From the NCBI RefSeq assembly GCF_024169315.1, contig NZ_JALJWR010000001.1, positions 1 through 64,000 of the forward strand: a DNA stretch of 64,000 bases, read 5' to 3'. The first letter of the stretch is position 1; every line of letters begins with the position of its first letter. Positions 1 through 8,199 of the stretch are shown piece after piece. Source of the stretch: Pseudomonas migulae (GTDB lineage Bacteria > Pseudomonadota > Gammaproteobacteria > Pseudomonadales > Pseudomonadaceae). The notes under the pieces are model-generated. The model was not told the origin of the DNA. It was given only the letters and a program-made list of their open reading frames with translations, and did no database searches. Both the position numbers and the translations under genes were made by a program.

Positions 1-731
1 CCTTCGGCAGCCTGGACGTTCTCAAGGGCATCGACCTCAACGTGCAACAAGGTCAGAAGATCTCGCTCATCGGCCCCAGCGGCTCGGGCAAGACCACCTT
101 GTTGCGCTGCGTCAATTACCTGGAAGAGCCGACCAAGGGCGACATTTATATCGATAACGAACTGATCGGCCAGCGTCTGGCGGGCACGCGCAAAGTGCCC
201 ATGAGCGACAAGGAGCTGGCGCGGATGCGCGCCGAGATCGGCATGGTGTTCCAGCGCTTCAACCTGTTCCCGCACTTGTCGGTGCTGGACAACATCATCC
301 TCGGTCCGCTCAAGGTGCAGCAGCGCAACCGCGCCGAAGCCGTGGAGCTGGCCGAGGATCTGCTGAACAAGGTCGGCATGTTCGCCAAGCGCGACGCGTT
401 TCCGGAACAGCTCTCCGGCGGGCAGCAGCAACGGATCGCCATCGCCCGGGCGCTGGCGATGAAACCCAAGCTGATGCTGTTCGACGAGGCCACCTCGGCG
501 CTGGACCCGGAACTGGTGGGCGAAGTGCTGGGGGTGATGCGCAAGCTGGCGGAGGAGGGCATGACGATGATCATCGTGACCCACGAAATGAGCTTCGCCG
601 AGAGTGTCTCCGACCAGGTGATTTTCATGGCCGACGGCAACATCGTCGAACAGGGCCCGCCCCGGCAGATTTTTCGCGAGAGCCAGGTCGAACGCACCCG
701 AAACTTCATCCGCGCCGTGCAGGAGCATTGA
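1..731 (+). CDS. Polar amino acid ABC transporter, ATP-binding subunit (5' end outside window)
   Basis: This is the cytoplasmic ATPase of a histidine/glutamine-type amino acid importer. The frame is open from base 3, so the true start lies left of the window; the GTG at 42 falls inside the conserved beta-strand before Walker A and is unlikely to be the start. Visible motifs are Walker A GPSGSGKTT, signature LSGGQQQR, Walker B LMLFDEA and the switch histidine in VTHE. The next gene starts 3 bp after the stop, with its AGGAG at 721-725 inside this gene, so the three genes form one operon. The periplasmic binding protein is presumably upstream. The exact amino acid transported cannot be told from the ATPase. 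Confidence 0.93.
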   Translation, partial: FGSLDVLKGIDLNVQQGQKISLIGPSGSGKTTLLRCVNYLEEPTKGDIYIDNELIGQRLAGTRKVPMSDKELARMRAEIGMVFQRFNLFPHLSVLDNIILGPLKVQQRNRAEAVELAEDLLNKVGMFAKRDAFPEQLSGGQQQRIAIARALAMKPKLMLFDEATSALDPELVGEVLGVMRKLAEEGMTMIIVTHEMSFAESVSDQVIFMADGNIVEQGPPRQIFRESQVERTRNFIRAVQEH

Positions 732-734
732 TCG

Positions 735-1415
735 ATGTTCGATTCGACCGCACTGCACAAAGCCATCGAGATGCTGCCGTACTTTCTGAAGGTGCTGGGG
801 CTCGGCGCGCTGACCACCGTCGGCCTGACGGCGGCCGCGTTCGTCGTCGCGGCCTTGCTCGGGTTTTGCCTCGCGCTGATGCGGCTGTCGCGCAGTCGCG
901 TGCTGAGCCTGATCGCCAGCGTGTACCTGGAGGTGTTTCGCAACATACCGATCCTGACGCAACTGTTCATTCTGTATTTCGGGCTTACCTACATCGGCAT
1001 CACGTTGCCGGCGATTGGTGCGGCGATCATCGGCTTCGGTCTGAATGGCGCGGCGATTCTGTCGGAAGTGTTCCGTTCGAGCATCCGCACCATCGATCGC
1101 GGGCAAAGCGAAGCGGCGTATTCCATCGGCATGACCCGCTCGCTGGCGATGCGCATCATCGTGTTGCCCCAGGCGTTCAAAGTGGCGATTCCGGGGATGG
1201 CCAACTTCGCCATCGGCCTGCTCAAGGACACCTCGCTCGCTTCGGCAGCGGCGGTGCCGGAGCTGACCTTCAAGGCGCGGATGCTGGTCAGCGAAACCTA
1301 CCAGACCAACTTGATCTACTTCCTGCTGGCAATCATCTACCTGGCCTTGAGCCTGGTGCTTTCCCACTGGGCGGCGCGCACCGAGCGCCGTCTGAAAGTG
1401 GTCAAGGAGAACTGA
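735..1415 (+). CDS. Polar amino acid ABC transporter permease (HisMQ family)
   Basis: This 226-residue inner-membrane permease belongs to the His/Glu/Gln/Arg/opine importer family. Hydrophobic segments lie near residues 19-42, 55-75, 85-110 and 185-210. The cytoplasmic EAA loop that contacts the ATPase is visible as EAAYSIGMTRS, followed after a short stretch by VLPQA. The ATG at 735 has an AGGAG nine bases upstream. It is followed one base after its stop by a second, homologous permease, so the membrane part of the importer is probably a heterodimer. The substrate is not determined. Confidence 0.93.
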   Translation: MFDSTALHKAIEMLPYFLKVLGLGALTTVGLTAAAFVVAALLGFCLALMRLSRSRVLSLIASVYLEVFRNIPILTQLFILYFGLTYIGITLPAIGAAIIGFGLNGAAILSEVFRSSIRTIDRGQSEAAYSIGMTRSLAMRIIVLPQAFKVAIPGMANFAIGLLKDTSLASAAAVPELTFKARMLVSETYQTNLIYFLLAIIYLALSLVLSHWAARTERRLKVVKEN

Positions 1416-1416
1416 T

Positions 1417-2064
1417 ATGGGCTATGGCGACCTGTGGGAAGCAACCCATGTCGAATTGCTGGCGGCGGCCTGGGCGACGTTGCAACTGGCATTTGGCGCG
1501 TTGGTGATCGGCTTGATTGTCGGTCTGCTGGTGGCGTTGGCGAGGCTTTCGAAGAACCGGCCGTTACGCCGTGCGGCGCTGATTTACATCGAGGTCTTTC
1601 GCGGTACGCCGGCGTTGGTGCAACTGTTCATCGTCTATTTCAGCCTGACCGAAATCGGTGTTCAGTTCAGTTCGTTTCAAGCGGCGATGATCGGCCTGGG
1701 GCTGAACGCGGCGGCCTATCTCTCGGAGATTTACCGCTCGGGGCTGGAGGCGGTGCCCAAAGGGCAGGTGGAAGCGGCGAAGGCGATTGGCATGCCTCAT
1801 CTGAAGGTGTTGCGTTGGGTCGTGTTGCCCCAGGCCATTCGCATCGTGCTGGCGCCGATCGGCAACGTCGCGATCTCGCTGTTGAAAGACACCTCCGTGG
1901 CCTCGCTGATCGCCGCGCCGGACTTGATGCTGCGCGCGCAGGATTTGAGCTCCGTGTACTTCATGCCGCTGGAAATCTACATCCTCGTCGGCGCGATTTA
2001 TTTTGCGCTGTGTTATCCGCTGTCGTTGGGGGTGAGGTTGCTGGAGCGCAGGACACGGCATTGA
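1417..2064 (+). CDS. Polar amino acid ABC transporter permease, second subunit
   Basis: This 215-residue permease is homologous to the preceding gene and begins one base after its stop codon, behind AAGGAG at 1405-1410. It carries the same family EAA loop (EAAKAIGMPHL, then VLPQA) and several hydrophobic helices, including one near residues 18-40. It should pair with the upstream permease and the ATPase at the left edge to form an amino acid importer. No further gene of the system follows; a 280 bp gap with repeat remnants separates it from the next gene. Confidence 0.93.
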   Translation: MGYGDLWEATHVELLAAAWATLQLAFGALVIGLIVGLLVALARLSKNRPLRRAALIYIEVFRGTPALVQLFIVYFSLTEIGVQFSSFQAAMIGLGLNAAAYLSEIYRSGLEAVPKGQVEAAKAIGMPHLKVLRWVVLPQAIRIVLAPIGNVAISLLKDTSVASLIAAPDLMLRAQDLSSVYFMPLEIYILVGAIYFALCYPLSLGVRLLERRTRH

Positions 2065-2113
2065 CGCAACACCTTTAAAAGATTGCAGTCTGTGGCAGCT
2101 CCTGCAAGGTAAT

Positions 2114-2192
2114 GCTGTTCACACAAGCGCGGGCACGCACATTGTGGCGAGGGGATCTCTTGCCCGCCTGAAGATTTTCTTGAGTGAACAGC
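2114..2192. repeat. Imperfect inverted repeat, probable decayed REP-like element
   Basis: GCTGTTCAC at 2114-2122 and GTGAACAGC at 2184-2192 are perfect 9 bp inverted arms. They enclose a fragment reading gtggcgaggggatct, which resembles one arm of the larger palindrome at 4741-4888. It lies in the 280 bp gap after the amino acid transporter operon. It may be a degraded mobile palindrome or a terminator-like hairpin; no T-tract follows. Confidence 0.4.
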
Positions 2193-2342
2193 ACTAGCTC
2201 CTACAAGAGACCCTGTGTAGTGCGTCGTACCCACTCGTGACATTCCGGAACAATTGAATTGCCGGGACAGGGCTGTTTACCCTCGGCATTCATCCGGCGC
2301 ACGGTGGTAACTTAGGGCATTTGAACCGTCGGGAGCATCGTC

Positions 2343-3131
2343 ATGGAATTGGGAATATCGGGCCGCTGGGCGATCGTCTGCGCCGCCAGCAAGGGCTTGG
2401 GGCTGGCCTGTGCGCGCGCCTTGGCGAAGGAGGGCGTGAACCTGGTGATCAACGCCCGTGGTAACGACACCTTGCAGGCCGCCGCCGTCGAATTGCGCAG
2501 CCTGGCGCCGAGCATCGAAGTGCGCACGGTCGCCGGGGACATCAGCGAGCCGGCCGTGCGTGAGCAGGTATTGGCGGCCTGTCCGCAAGTCGACATCCTG
2601 ATCAACAACGCGGGCGGCCCACCGCCGGGTGACTTCCGCGACTGGGACCGCGAGGACTGGTTGAAGGCGCTGGACGCCAACATGCTCACGCCCATCGAGC
2701 TGATCAAAGCGTGCGTCGATGGCATGGCAGAGCGCGGTTTCGGACGCGTCGTCAACATCACCTCCGGTGCGGTGAAGGCACCCATCGATGTGCTCGGTCT
2801 GTCCAACGGCGCCCGTAGCGGCCTGACCGGTTTCATCGCCGGGCTCGCGCGTCAGTCGCGACTGGCGGGGAACAACGTCACGATCAACAATCTGCTGCCC
2901 GGCCCGTTCGAGACCGAGCGCCTGCACAAGACCCTGAGCGCCGCCGCCGAGGCCAATGGCGCCAGCGTCGAACAAATCAGCGCGCAACGGCGCAAAAACG
3001 TGCCGGCCCAGCGCTTTGGCCAGCCCGATGAGTTCGGTGCCTATTGCGCGTTCATTTGCAGCGCCCACGCGGGTTTCCTGACCGGGCAAAACCTGTTGCT
3101 GGATGGCGGCAGTTATCCCGGCACGTTTTGA
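2343..3131 (+). CDS. SDR-family protein with substituted catalytic Tyr/Lys
   Basis: This 262-residue Rossmann protein resembles short-chain dehydrogenases/reductases. The nucleotide-binding region reads CAASKGLG near residues 13-20, and the NNAG motif is at 89-92 followed by GPPPG. The candidate catalytic Ser is S141. At the positions expected for the catalytic Tyr (+13) and Lys (+17) the sequence has S154 and R158 (LSNGAR), so the usual Tyr-x-x-x-Lys pair is absent. The ATG at 2343 has GGGAG about seven bases upstream. It stands alone on the plus strand, with the DinB gene 82 bp downstream. Function as an oxidoreductase is uncertain because of the substitutions. Confidence 0.85.
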   Translation: MELGISGRWAIVCAASKGLGLACARALAKEGVNLVINARGNDTLQAAAVELRSLAPSIEVRTVAGDISEPAVREQVLAACPQVDILINNAGGPPPGDFRDWDREDWLKALDANMLTPIELIKACVDGMAERGFGRVVNITSGAVKAPIDVLGLSNGARSGLTGFIAGLARQSRLAGNNVTINNLLPGPFETERLHKTLSAAAEANGASVEQISAQRRKNVPAQRFGQPDEFGAYCAFICSAHAGFLTGQNLLLDGGSYPGTF

Positions 3132-3213
3132 TTGACCGATGATCAGCGTTTGAGCTGCCACGCGTGATGAGGGCTATGCTTTGCAGTGCGCCCATTGCAA
3201 TGGGAGACCTGCG

Positions 3214-3807
3214 ATGATCAATGTACGCACGGCCCGCATGCTGGCCGATTACAAACGCTGGGCCAATCAGCGCCTCTTTGACAGCCTGGCCGATTTGCCG
3301 CCGGGCGAGGTCAACAAAGCGCGGGTCTCGGTGTTCAAGAACATGATCGGCACCCTCAACCACATCTACGTGGTGGACTGCATCTGGCAGGCTCACCTCG
3401 AAGGCCGGGGCCACGGCTTCAAGACCTCGCACGATCTGCTGCATCCCGACCTCGCCGATCTGCGCCAGGCGCAAAAGGACATCGATCATTGGTACTGCAA
3501 CTGGAGCGACCGGCAAACCGAGGCGTCGCTGGATAAACCTGTCGAGTTCACGTTTGTCTCGGGCGAAAGCGGCACCATGAGCGCTGGCGCGATGCTGCTG
3601 CACGTGGTCAATCACGCCAGCTATCACCGTGGCTGGGTGATCCAGATGTACTTCGACATCCCGGCCATGCCGCCGATGACGGACCTGCCGATTTTCCTGC
3701 GCGAAACCGACCCGGGCTTCAACTCGGTCAATGCCCCGGCAGTGGCGCCGACATGTGTTGGGCAATTCGCGAGCGCAACCAACGTTCTGCCGGATCGTTA
3801 TCGTTGA
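3214..3807 (+). CDS. DinB-family putative metal-dependent protein
   Basis: This is a 197-residue protein of the DinB/YfiT four-helix-bundle superfamily, whose members are often metal-dependent thiol transferases or hydrolases. Candidate metal-binding histidines occur in GTLNHIY near residue 47 and in HVVNHASYHRG near residues 129-139, the usual family arrangement. The ATG at 3214 is preferred over an upstream in-frame TTG because GGGAG stands just before it. The last ~27 residues run into the convergent LysR gene, giving an 80 bp 3' overlap. That C-terminal tail (after FLRETDPG) lacks obvious family character, so an ancestral stop may have been lost. Confidence 0.85.
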   Translation: MINVRTARMLADYKRWANQRLFDSLADLPPGEVNKARVSVFKNMIGTLNHIYVVDCIWQAHLEGRGHGFKTSHDLLHPDLADLRQAQKDIDHWYCNWSDRQTEASLDKPVEFTFVSGESGTMSAGAMLLHVVNHASYHRGWVIQMYFDIPAMPPMTDLPIFLRETDPGFNSVNAPAVAPTCVGQFASATNVLPDRYR

Positions 3808-4648
3808 CCCCGTTCCACACCATCGACAGCTCGGACAGGTTGATGTCGAACGGCGGGTCGTCGGCGCGCAACTGGCTGCTGCCTTCGATCAGCGCACACG
3901 CGGCGTAGTCCGGCACCGTGGCGAGCAGGTCGGTGCCGGCCAGCAGGGCGCGCAGCCCGGCGAACTGCGGCACCGCCAGCACCACACGGCGTGAGCGGCC
4001 AATGCGCGCCAGATCGTTGTCGATAGCGCCGGTCAGGTCACCGGAAAACGACACCAGCGCATGCGGTCGTTCGCAGTAATCATCCAGCGTCAGGGCGCCG
4101 GGACGGTTGTCGCCGCGCAGGATCTTCACGCTCAGGTCCCGCAGTTTCTTGCGCTTGGCGTTGGCTGGCAGTTCCGTGGTGTAGCTGATCCCGACGGAAA
4201 TCTCGCCGCTGGCAAGCATCGACGACATCAACAGGAAATTCACCCGCCGCACGACGACCACGACGTTCTGCGCCTCTTCGCGGATCTGCTTGAGCAGCGG
4301 CGGAAACAGACCGAACTCGGCGTCGTCGGACAGACCGATGCGGAACACGTCGCGGCTGGTGGCCGGGTCGAAATCCTTGGCCCGGCTGACCGCGCCGGAA
4401 ATGGTGTCCATCGCCGGTTGCAGTTCCTTGAGAATCTGCAGCGCCCGTTGGGTCGGCTCCAGCACTCGACCGTTGCGCACCAGCAGCGGGTCATCGAACA
4501 GATCGCGCAACTTCGCCAGTGAAGCGCTGACGGCGGGCTGGCCGAGGAACAGCTTTTCCCCGGCCCGGGTCAGGTTCTTTTCGAACATCAGGGTTTCGAA
4601 AATCACCAACAGGTTCATGTCCACACGGCGCAGGTCGTTGCGGTTCAT
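3728..4648 (-). CDS. LysR-family transcriptional regulator
   Basis: This 306-residue DNA-binding regulator has an N-terminal winged helix-turn-helix at about residues 9-66 (LTRAGEKLFLGQPAVSAS region) and a C-terminal periplasmic-binding-like effector domain from about residue 95. It reads right to left and overlaps the 3' end of the DinB gene by 80 bp. The N-terminus resembles the NodD/LeuO-like branch (RRVDMNLL, LLVRNGR). No divergent target gene adjoins its start, where a REP-type palindrome lies instead. Its effector and targets are unknown. Confidence 0.9.
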   Translation of the reverse strand: MNRNDLRRVDMNLLVIFETLMFEKNLTRAGEKLFLGQPAVSASLAKLRDLFDDPLLVRNGRVLEPTQRALQILKELQPAMDTISGAVSRAKDFDPATSRDVFRIGLSDDAEFGLFPPLLKQIREEAQNVVVVVRRVNFLLMSSMLASGEISVGISYTTELPANAKRKKLRDLSVKILRGDNRPGALTLDDYCERPHALVSFSGDLTGAIDNDLARIGRSRRVVLAVPQFAGLRALLAGTDLLATVPDYAACALIEGSSQLRADDPPFDINLSELSMVWNGVNDNDPAERWLRSRIAQHMSAPLPGH

Positions 4649-4740
4649 GGCGGGGCTACTCGCAGGGCTTCGGGTTTTACTCAGTAAAGCACCGAACTCC
4701 CGGGTCAGGAGCCGCAGACCCTAGGGGTGACAGGATTTAC

Positions 4741-4888
4741 TGTGGCGAGGGGATTTATCGAAACGTCGCACCGCCCCGTTCGGCTGTGCAGCAGTCGTAA
4801 ACCCTGCGAACGCGGTTTCCCTGAATGAGCGAGGTTGCAGGTTTCAGGGCCGCTGCGCGCCCCAACGGGGATAAATCCCCTCGCCACA
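4741..4888. repeat. Intergenic palindromic repeat, REPIN-like
   Basis: The outer arms tgtggcgaggggattta and taaatcccctcgccaca are inverted copies at the two ends of this 148 bp tract, enclosing GC-rich sequence. It sits between two minus-strand LysR genes. The architecture (two inverted short arms separated by about 110 bp) is that of a paired REP element, of a sequence type different from the gtgggagcggg type elsewhere in the window. Confidence 0.75.
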
Positions 4889-4930
4889 GGGACTGCGGTT
4901 TAGCTGACGAGATCGGGGTCCTCCGTTCTT

Positions 4931-5830
4931 TTATTTGGCCGCTTCCGGCTCGGTCAACACCTTGCGGAACGTCTCCACCAACGGCCGCAAATTGATCCGG
5001 TGCCACGCTGCCCACAGCGGCGTGGTGAACGCAATCCACGGCACTTCGCGCAGCACCACACCCGGTGGTGCATTGCGGCTCAGGCCTTTTTGTATCATCG
5101 CAATCCCCAGCCCCGACGCCACCAATCCAAGCGCAGTGAAAGGCTCGGTCGCTTCCATGCGGATGTCCGGGGTGAACCCGGCGCGGATGCAAGCGCTGAC
5201 GAAGTCTTCGCGGCTGGCGCAGTTCTGGCGGTGTTGCACACCGATCCATTCCTGGTCGGCCAGGTCTGCCGGGCTCAGCGTCGCTTGGTGGGCCAGTGGA
5301 TGGTGCTCGGGCAGGGCCAGCAGCATCGGGTCGTCGAGCACCTGGAAACCCAGCAAGTCCGGATCGTCGGCGACGGGCGGTTCGCTGACCAGGGCGATAT
5401 CGAGACTACGCTGACGCAGGCCTTCGAGTTGTTCAGCGGAGCTGAGGTTGTACAGCGCGACGTGCACGTTCGGCCGGTCAACGCGCAACACCCGCAAGGC
5501 ATTGGGCAGCACACCGGCGTGCATGGCGTTTTCGATGTAGCCGATGCACAGGCCGCCTTCTTCGCCGCGACCGAGGCGTTTGCCGAGGGATTCCAGGCGA
5601 TTGGCGTGGGTCAGCAGGGCGCGGGTTTCGGCGAGGAAGGTCTGGCCGTCGCGGGTCAGGCGAATGCGCTGCTGGCTGCGCTCGAACAGGGTCAGGCCCA
5701 GGCGTTCTTCGAGCTGAGCGATCTGCCGGCTCAGGGGCGACTGGGAAATATGCAGGCGCTCGGCGGCGCGACCGACGTGTTCTTCCTCGGCGACGGCCAC
5801 GAAGTAGCGCAATTGGCGGATGTCGATCAT
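4931..5830 (-). CDS. LysR-family regulator, probable controller of the divergent AKR-SDR-SRPBCC operon
   Basis: This 299-residue LysR-type regulator has an N-terminal helix-turn-helix (HVGRAAERLHISQSPLSRQ, about residues 17-36) and an effector-binding domain from about residue 90. The ATG at 5830 is chosen because the family N-terminus begins IDIRQLRYF; the frame stays open 20 codons further upstream without family similarity. It is transcribed divergently from the aldo/keto reductase gene at 5948, the classic arrangement for a LysR protein and its target operon. The 117 bp spacer holds a GGTCA-N7-TGACC dyad. The effector is unknown. Confidence 0.9.
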   Translation of the reverse strand: MIDIRQLRYFVAVAEEEHVGRAAERLHISQSPLSRQIAQLEERLGLTLFERSQQRIRLTRDGQTFLAETRALLTHANRLESLGKRLGRGEEGGLCIGYIENAMHAGVLPNALRVLRVDRPNVHVALYNLSSAEQLEGLRQRSLDIALVSEPPVADDPDLLGFQVLDDPMLLALPEHHPLAHQATLSPADLADQEWIGVQHRQNCASREDFVSACIRAGFTPDIRMEATEPFTALGLVASGLGIAMIQKGLSRNAPPGVVLREVPWIAFTTPLWAAWHRINLRPLVETFRKVLTEPEAAK

Positions 5831-5907
5831 GTAAGACCTATAGGGACTCAAGTGCTGCGCATTATGTCTTGGACGGTCCGATCCCGGCAATCTAGGATTT
5901 GCTCATC

Positions 5908-5924
5908 GGTCATTTGAACTGACC
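5908..5924. promoter_or_regulatory. Dyad GGTCA-N7-TGACC in divergent LysR/AKR promoter region
   Basis: Perfect 5 bp inverted arms at 5908-5912 and 5920-5924 lie 24 bp upstream of the aldo/keto reductase start codon. The position fits an operator overlapping the promoter of the plus-strand operon. It may be bound by the divergent LysR protein, although LysR sites usually contain T-N11-A and lie further upstream. This is inference from position and symmetry. Confidence 0.4.
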
Positions 5925-5947
5925 ACTGACACGAAGAGGAATTACCC

Positions 5948-6964
5948 ATGAGCTTGAAAGACAAACTGCCCGGCAAGCTGGGTTTCGGCACCGCCCCACT
6001 GGGCAACATGTTCCGCGCCATCCCGGAAGACGAGGCGATGGCCACCGTGCACGCCGCCTGGGATGCCGGCGTGCGGTATTTCGATACCGCGCCATTTTAC
6101 GGCTCGGGCCTGTCGGAAATTCGTCTCGGCGCCGCGCTGGCCCAATACAACCGTGATGACTACGTGTTGAGCAGCAAGGTCGGCCGGGTGATTCTCGACG
6201 AAGTCGAAGACGCCGCTGCCCGTGATCTGGGCGAGAAGAGCGGGGTGTTCGAACACGGTCGCCCGAACAAGATCGTCAACGACTACAGCGCCGACGCGAC
6301 GATGCGTTCCATCGAAGACAGCCTCAAGCGTCTGCAAACCGACCGCCTGGACATCGTTTGGGTGCATGACATCGCGCAGGACTTCTACGGCGATCAATGG
6401 CTGGAGTACTTCAACCAGGCCCGCACCGGAGCGTTCAAGGTGCTGACCCGTTTGCGTGAAGAAGGCGTGATCAAGGGCTGGGGCCTGGGCGTAAACAAGG
6501 TCGAGCCGTGCGAACTGACCCTTGATCTGACCGAAGCCCAACCGGACGGATTTCTGCTGGCGGGCCGCTACACGCTGCTCGACCACGACCGTGCCTTGCA
6601 ACGCCTGATGGACGCGGCGCTGGCGCAGAATGTCGAGATCGTCGTCGGTGGCCCGTACAGCTCCGGCATTCTGGCCGGCGGCGCGCACTTCGAATACCAG
6701 AAGGCCAGCCCGGCGATCATCCATAAAGTCGAGCAGATCAAACGTATCGCTGCGGCTCACGGCGTTGACATCAAGGCCGCTGCGTTGCAGTTCTCCCTGG
6801 CGAATCCTGCCGTCGCGGCGGTGATCCCAGGTTCCAGCCGTCCGGACCGGATTGCTGAAGATATGGCTGCGTTGTCGGCAGTCATTCCCGCTGCGTTCTG
6901 GCAAGCGATGCGCGAAGCGAAACTGGTGTCCGAACGCGCTCCATTGCCTGTCACAGGAGTTTGA
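5948..6964 (+). CDS. Aldo/keto reductase, D-threo-aldose 1-dehydrogenase-like
   Basis: This 338-residue NAD(P)H-dependent oxidoreductase has a TIM-barrel fold. The catalytic tetrad is visible as D46 and Y51 in FDTAPFYGSG, K77 in SSKVGR and H140 in VWVHD. The C-terminal region contains the cofactor-binding IPGSSRPDRI. The family includes D-threo-aldose (L-fucose/D-arabinose) dehydrogenases and pyridoxal reductases, so the substrate is probably a sugar or other aldehyde/lactone. The ATG has GAGGA at 5936-5940. It starts a three-gene operon with an SDR (2 bp gap) and an SRPBCC protein, opposite a LysR regulator. Confidence 0.9.
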   Translation: MSLKDKLPGKLGFGTAPLGNMFRAIPEDEAMATVHAAWDAGVRYFDTAPFYGSGLSEIRLGAALAQYNRDDYVLSSKVGRVILDEVEDAAARDLGEKSGVFEHGRPNKIVNDYSADATMRSIEDSLKRLQTDRLDIVWVHDIAQDFYGDQWLEYFNQARTGAFKVLTRLREEGVIKGWGLGVNKVEPCELTLDLTEAQPDGFLLAGRYTLLDHDRALQRLMDAALAQNVEIVVGGPYSSGILAGGAHFEYQKASPAIIHKVEQIKRIAAAHGVDIKAAALQFSLANPAVAAVIPGSSRPDRIAEDMAALSAVIPAAFWQAMREAKLVSERAPLPVTGV

Positions 6965-6966
6965 AC

Positions 6967-7764
6967 ATGAAGATCGATCTGACTGGAAAACTGGCCATCG
7001 TCAGCGGCAGTACCGCCGGCATTGGCCTGGGCATCAGCAAGGCACTGGCCGAGTCCGGCGCTACGGTGGTGGTGATCGGCCGCGAAACCGCCAAGGTCGA
7101 GCAAGCGCTGGCGAGCATTCGCCAGAGCGTGCCGGGTGCGCAACTGCGTGGCCTGACCGCCGACCTCGGCACCGCTGAAGGCGCCGAACAATTGTTCGCC
7201 GCCGAGCCGCGCGCCGACATCCTGGTCAACAACCTCGGGATCTTTAACGAGGTGGATTTCTTCGACACGCCGGACAGCGAGTGGACGCGTTTCTACGAGG
7301 TCAACGTGATCTCCGGTGTGCGCCTGTCACGGCATTACGTACCGGACATGGTCAAGCAGGGCTGGGGGCGGGTGATCTTCCTGTCCTCGGAATCCGGCAT
7401 CGCGATACCGGCCGACATGCTCAACTATGGCGTGACCAAAAGCGCCAACCTCGCCGTATCCCACGGCCTGGCCAAGCGGCTGGCGGGGACTGGCGTGACG
7501 GTCAATGCGATCCTGCCCGGCCCGACGTTGACCGATGGGCTGGAGCAGATGCTCAAGGACGCCACGGCCGAATCGGGGCGCAGTGTCCGGGAAGAAGCCG
7601 ACGCCTTCGTGCGCAAGGCCCGGCCGACGTCGATCATCCAGCGCGTGGCGGATGTCGAGGAAGTCGCCAACCTGGTGGCCTACATCGCTTCGCCGCTGTC
7701 GTCGGCCACAACCGGCGCAGCCCTTCGAGTCGACGGCGGTGTCGTCGACAGCATGGCAATCTGA
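6967..7764 (+). CDS. SDR-family NAD(P)-dependent oxidoreductase
   Basis: This is a 265-residue classical short-chain dehydrogenase/reductase. It carries the cofactor motif GSTAGIG near residues 14-20, NNLG in place of NNAG at 88-91, and the complete catalytic set S141, Y154 and K158 (YGVTK). The ATG at 6967 lies two bases after the aldo/keto reductase stop, with CAGGAG at 6953-6958. An in-frame TTG at 6961 is a weaker start. With the upstream AKR it may carry out successive oxidations or reductions of one substrate. The exact substrate cannot be read from the sequence. Confidence 0.92.
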   Translation: MKIDLTGKLAIVSGSTAGIGLGISKALAESGATVVVIGRETAKVEQALASIRQSVPGAQLRGLTADLGTAEGAEQLFAAEPRADILVNNLGIFNEVDFFDTPDSEWTRFYEVNVISGVRLSRHYVPDMVKQGWGRVIFLSSESGIAIPADMLNYGVTKSANLAVSHGLAKRLAGTGVTVNAILPGPTLTDGLEQMLKDATAESGRSVREEADAFVRKARPTSIIQRVADVEEVANLVAYIASPLSSATTGAALRVDGGVVDSMAI

Positions 7765-7788
7765 ATTTTTTGATTGAGAGAACATTAC

Positions 7789-8199
7789 ATGGCAACTGCA
7801 TCAGCGTTTATCGACATCCCGGCTTCGGCCGACCAGGTCTGGCAATTGATCGGCGGTTTCAATTCGCTGCCGGACTGGCTGCCGTTCATTCCCAAAAGCG
7901 AGCTGAGCGAAGGCGGGCGTGTGCGCAGTCTGCAAACGGCGGATGGGGCGGTGGTTGTTGAGCGGCTCGAGGTGTTTGATAACGCCGGGAAGACGTACAG
8001 CTACTCGATTTTGCAGGCGCCGTTTCCGGCGACTGATTACCTGGCGACGATTCGCGTTGAAGCACAGGATGAGGGCGCGCGGGTGACCTGGTCGGGGCGG
8101 TTTGCACCGGTCGGGGTGAGTGAGGAGGAGGTGACGGCGTTGTTTGCCGGTATCTACCAGGGCGGCCTCGAAGCCCTTCGAGCCAACTACCCGACCTGA
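7789..8199 (+). CDS. SRPBCC-family (START-like) small protein
   Basis: This 136-residue protein has the SRPBCC/polyketide cyclase-dehydrase layout: an N-terminal AFIDIPASADQVWQL strand-helix, FNSLPDWLPFIP, and a long C-terminal helix ending EALRANYPT. Members bind hydrophobic ligands in a helix-grip cavity. The ATG at 7789 is preferred, with GAGAG at 7776-7780; the upstream in-frame ATG at 7774 lacks that site. It is the last gene of the AKR-SDR operon. Its final 25 bp (8175-8199) are repeated in every unit of the tandem array that begins here. Confidence 0.88.
   Translation: MATASAFIDIPASADQVWQLIGGFNSLPDWLPFIPKSELSEGGRVRSLQTADGAVVVERLEVFDNAGKTYSYSILQAPFPATDYLATIRVEAQDEGARVTWSGRFAPVGVSEEEVTALFAGIYQGGLEALRANYPT

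Noticed and set aside
42..44. GTG at 42 as start of the left-edge ATPase gene
   Set aside because: The upstream frame is open and encodes the expected N-terminal strand (FGSLDVLKGIDLNV), so the gene starts outside the window.
3170..3190. Sigma-54-like GG-N10-GC near the DinB gene
   Set aside because: The spacing fits, but the -24 block reads AGGGCT rather than TGGCAC, with at least three mismatches.
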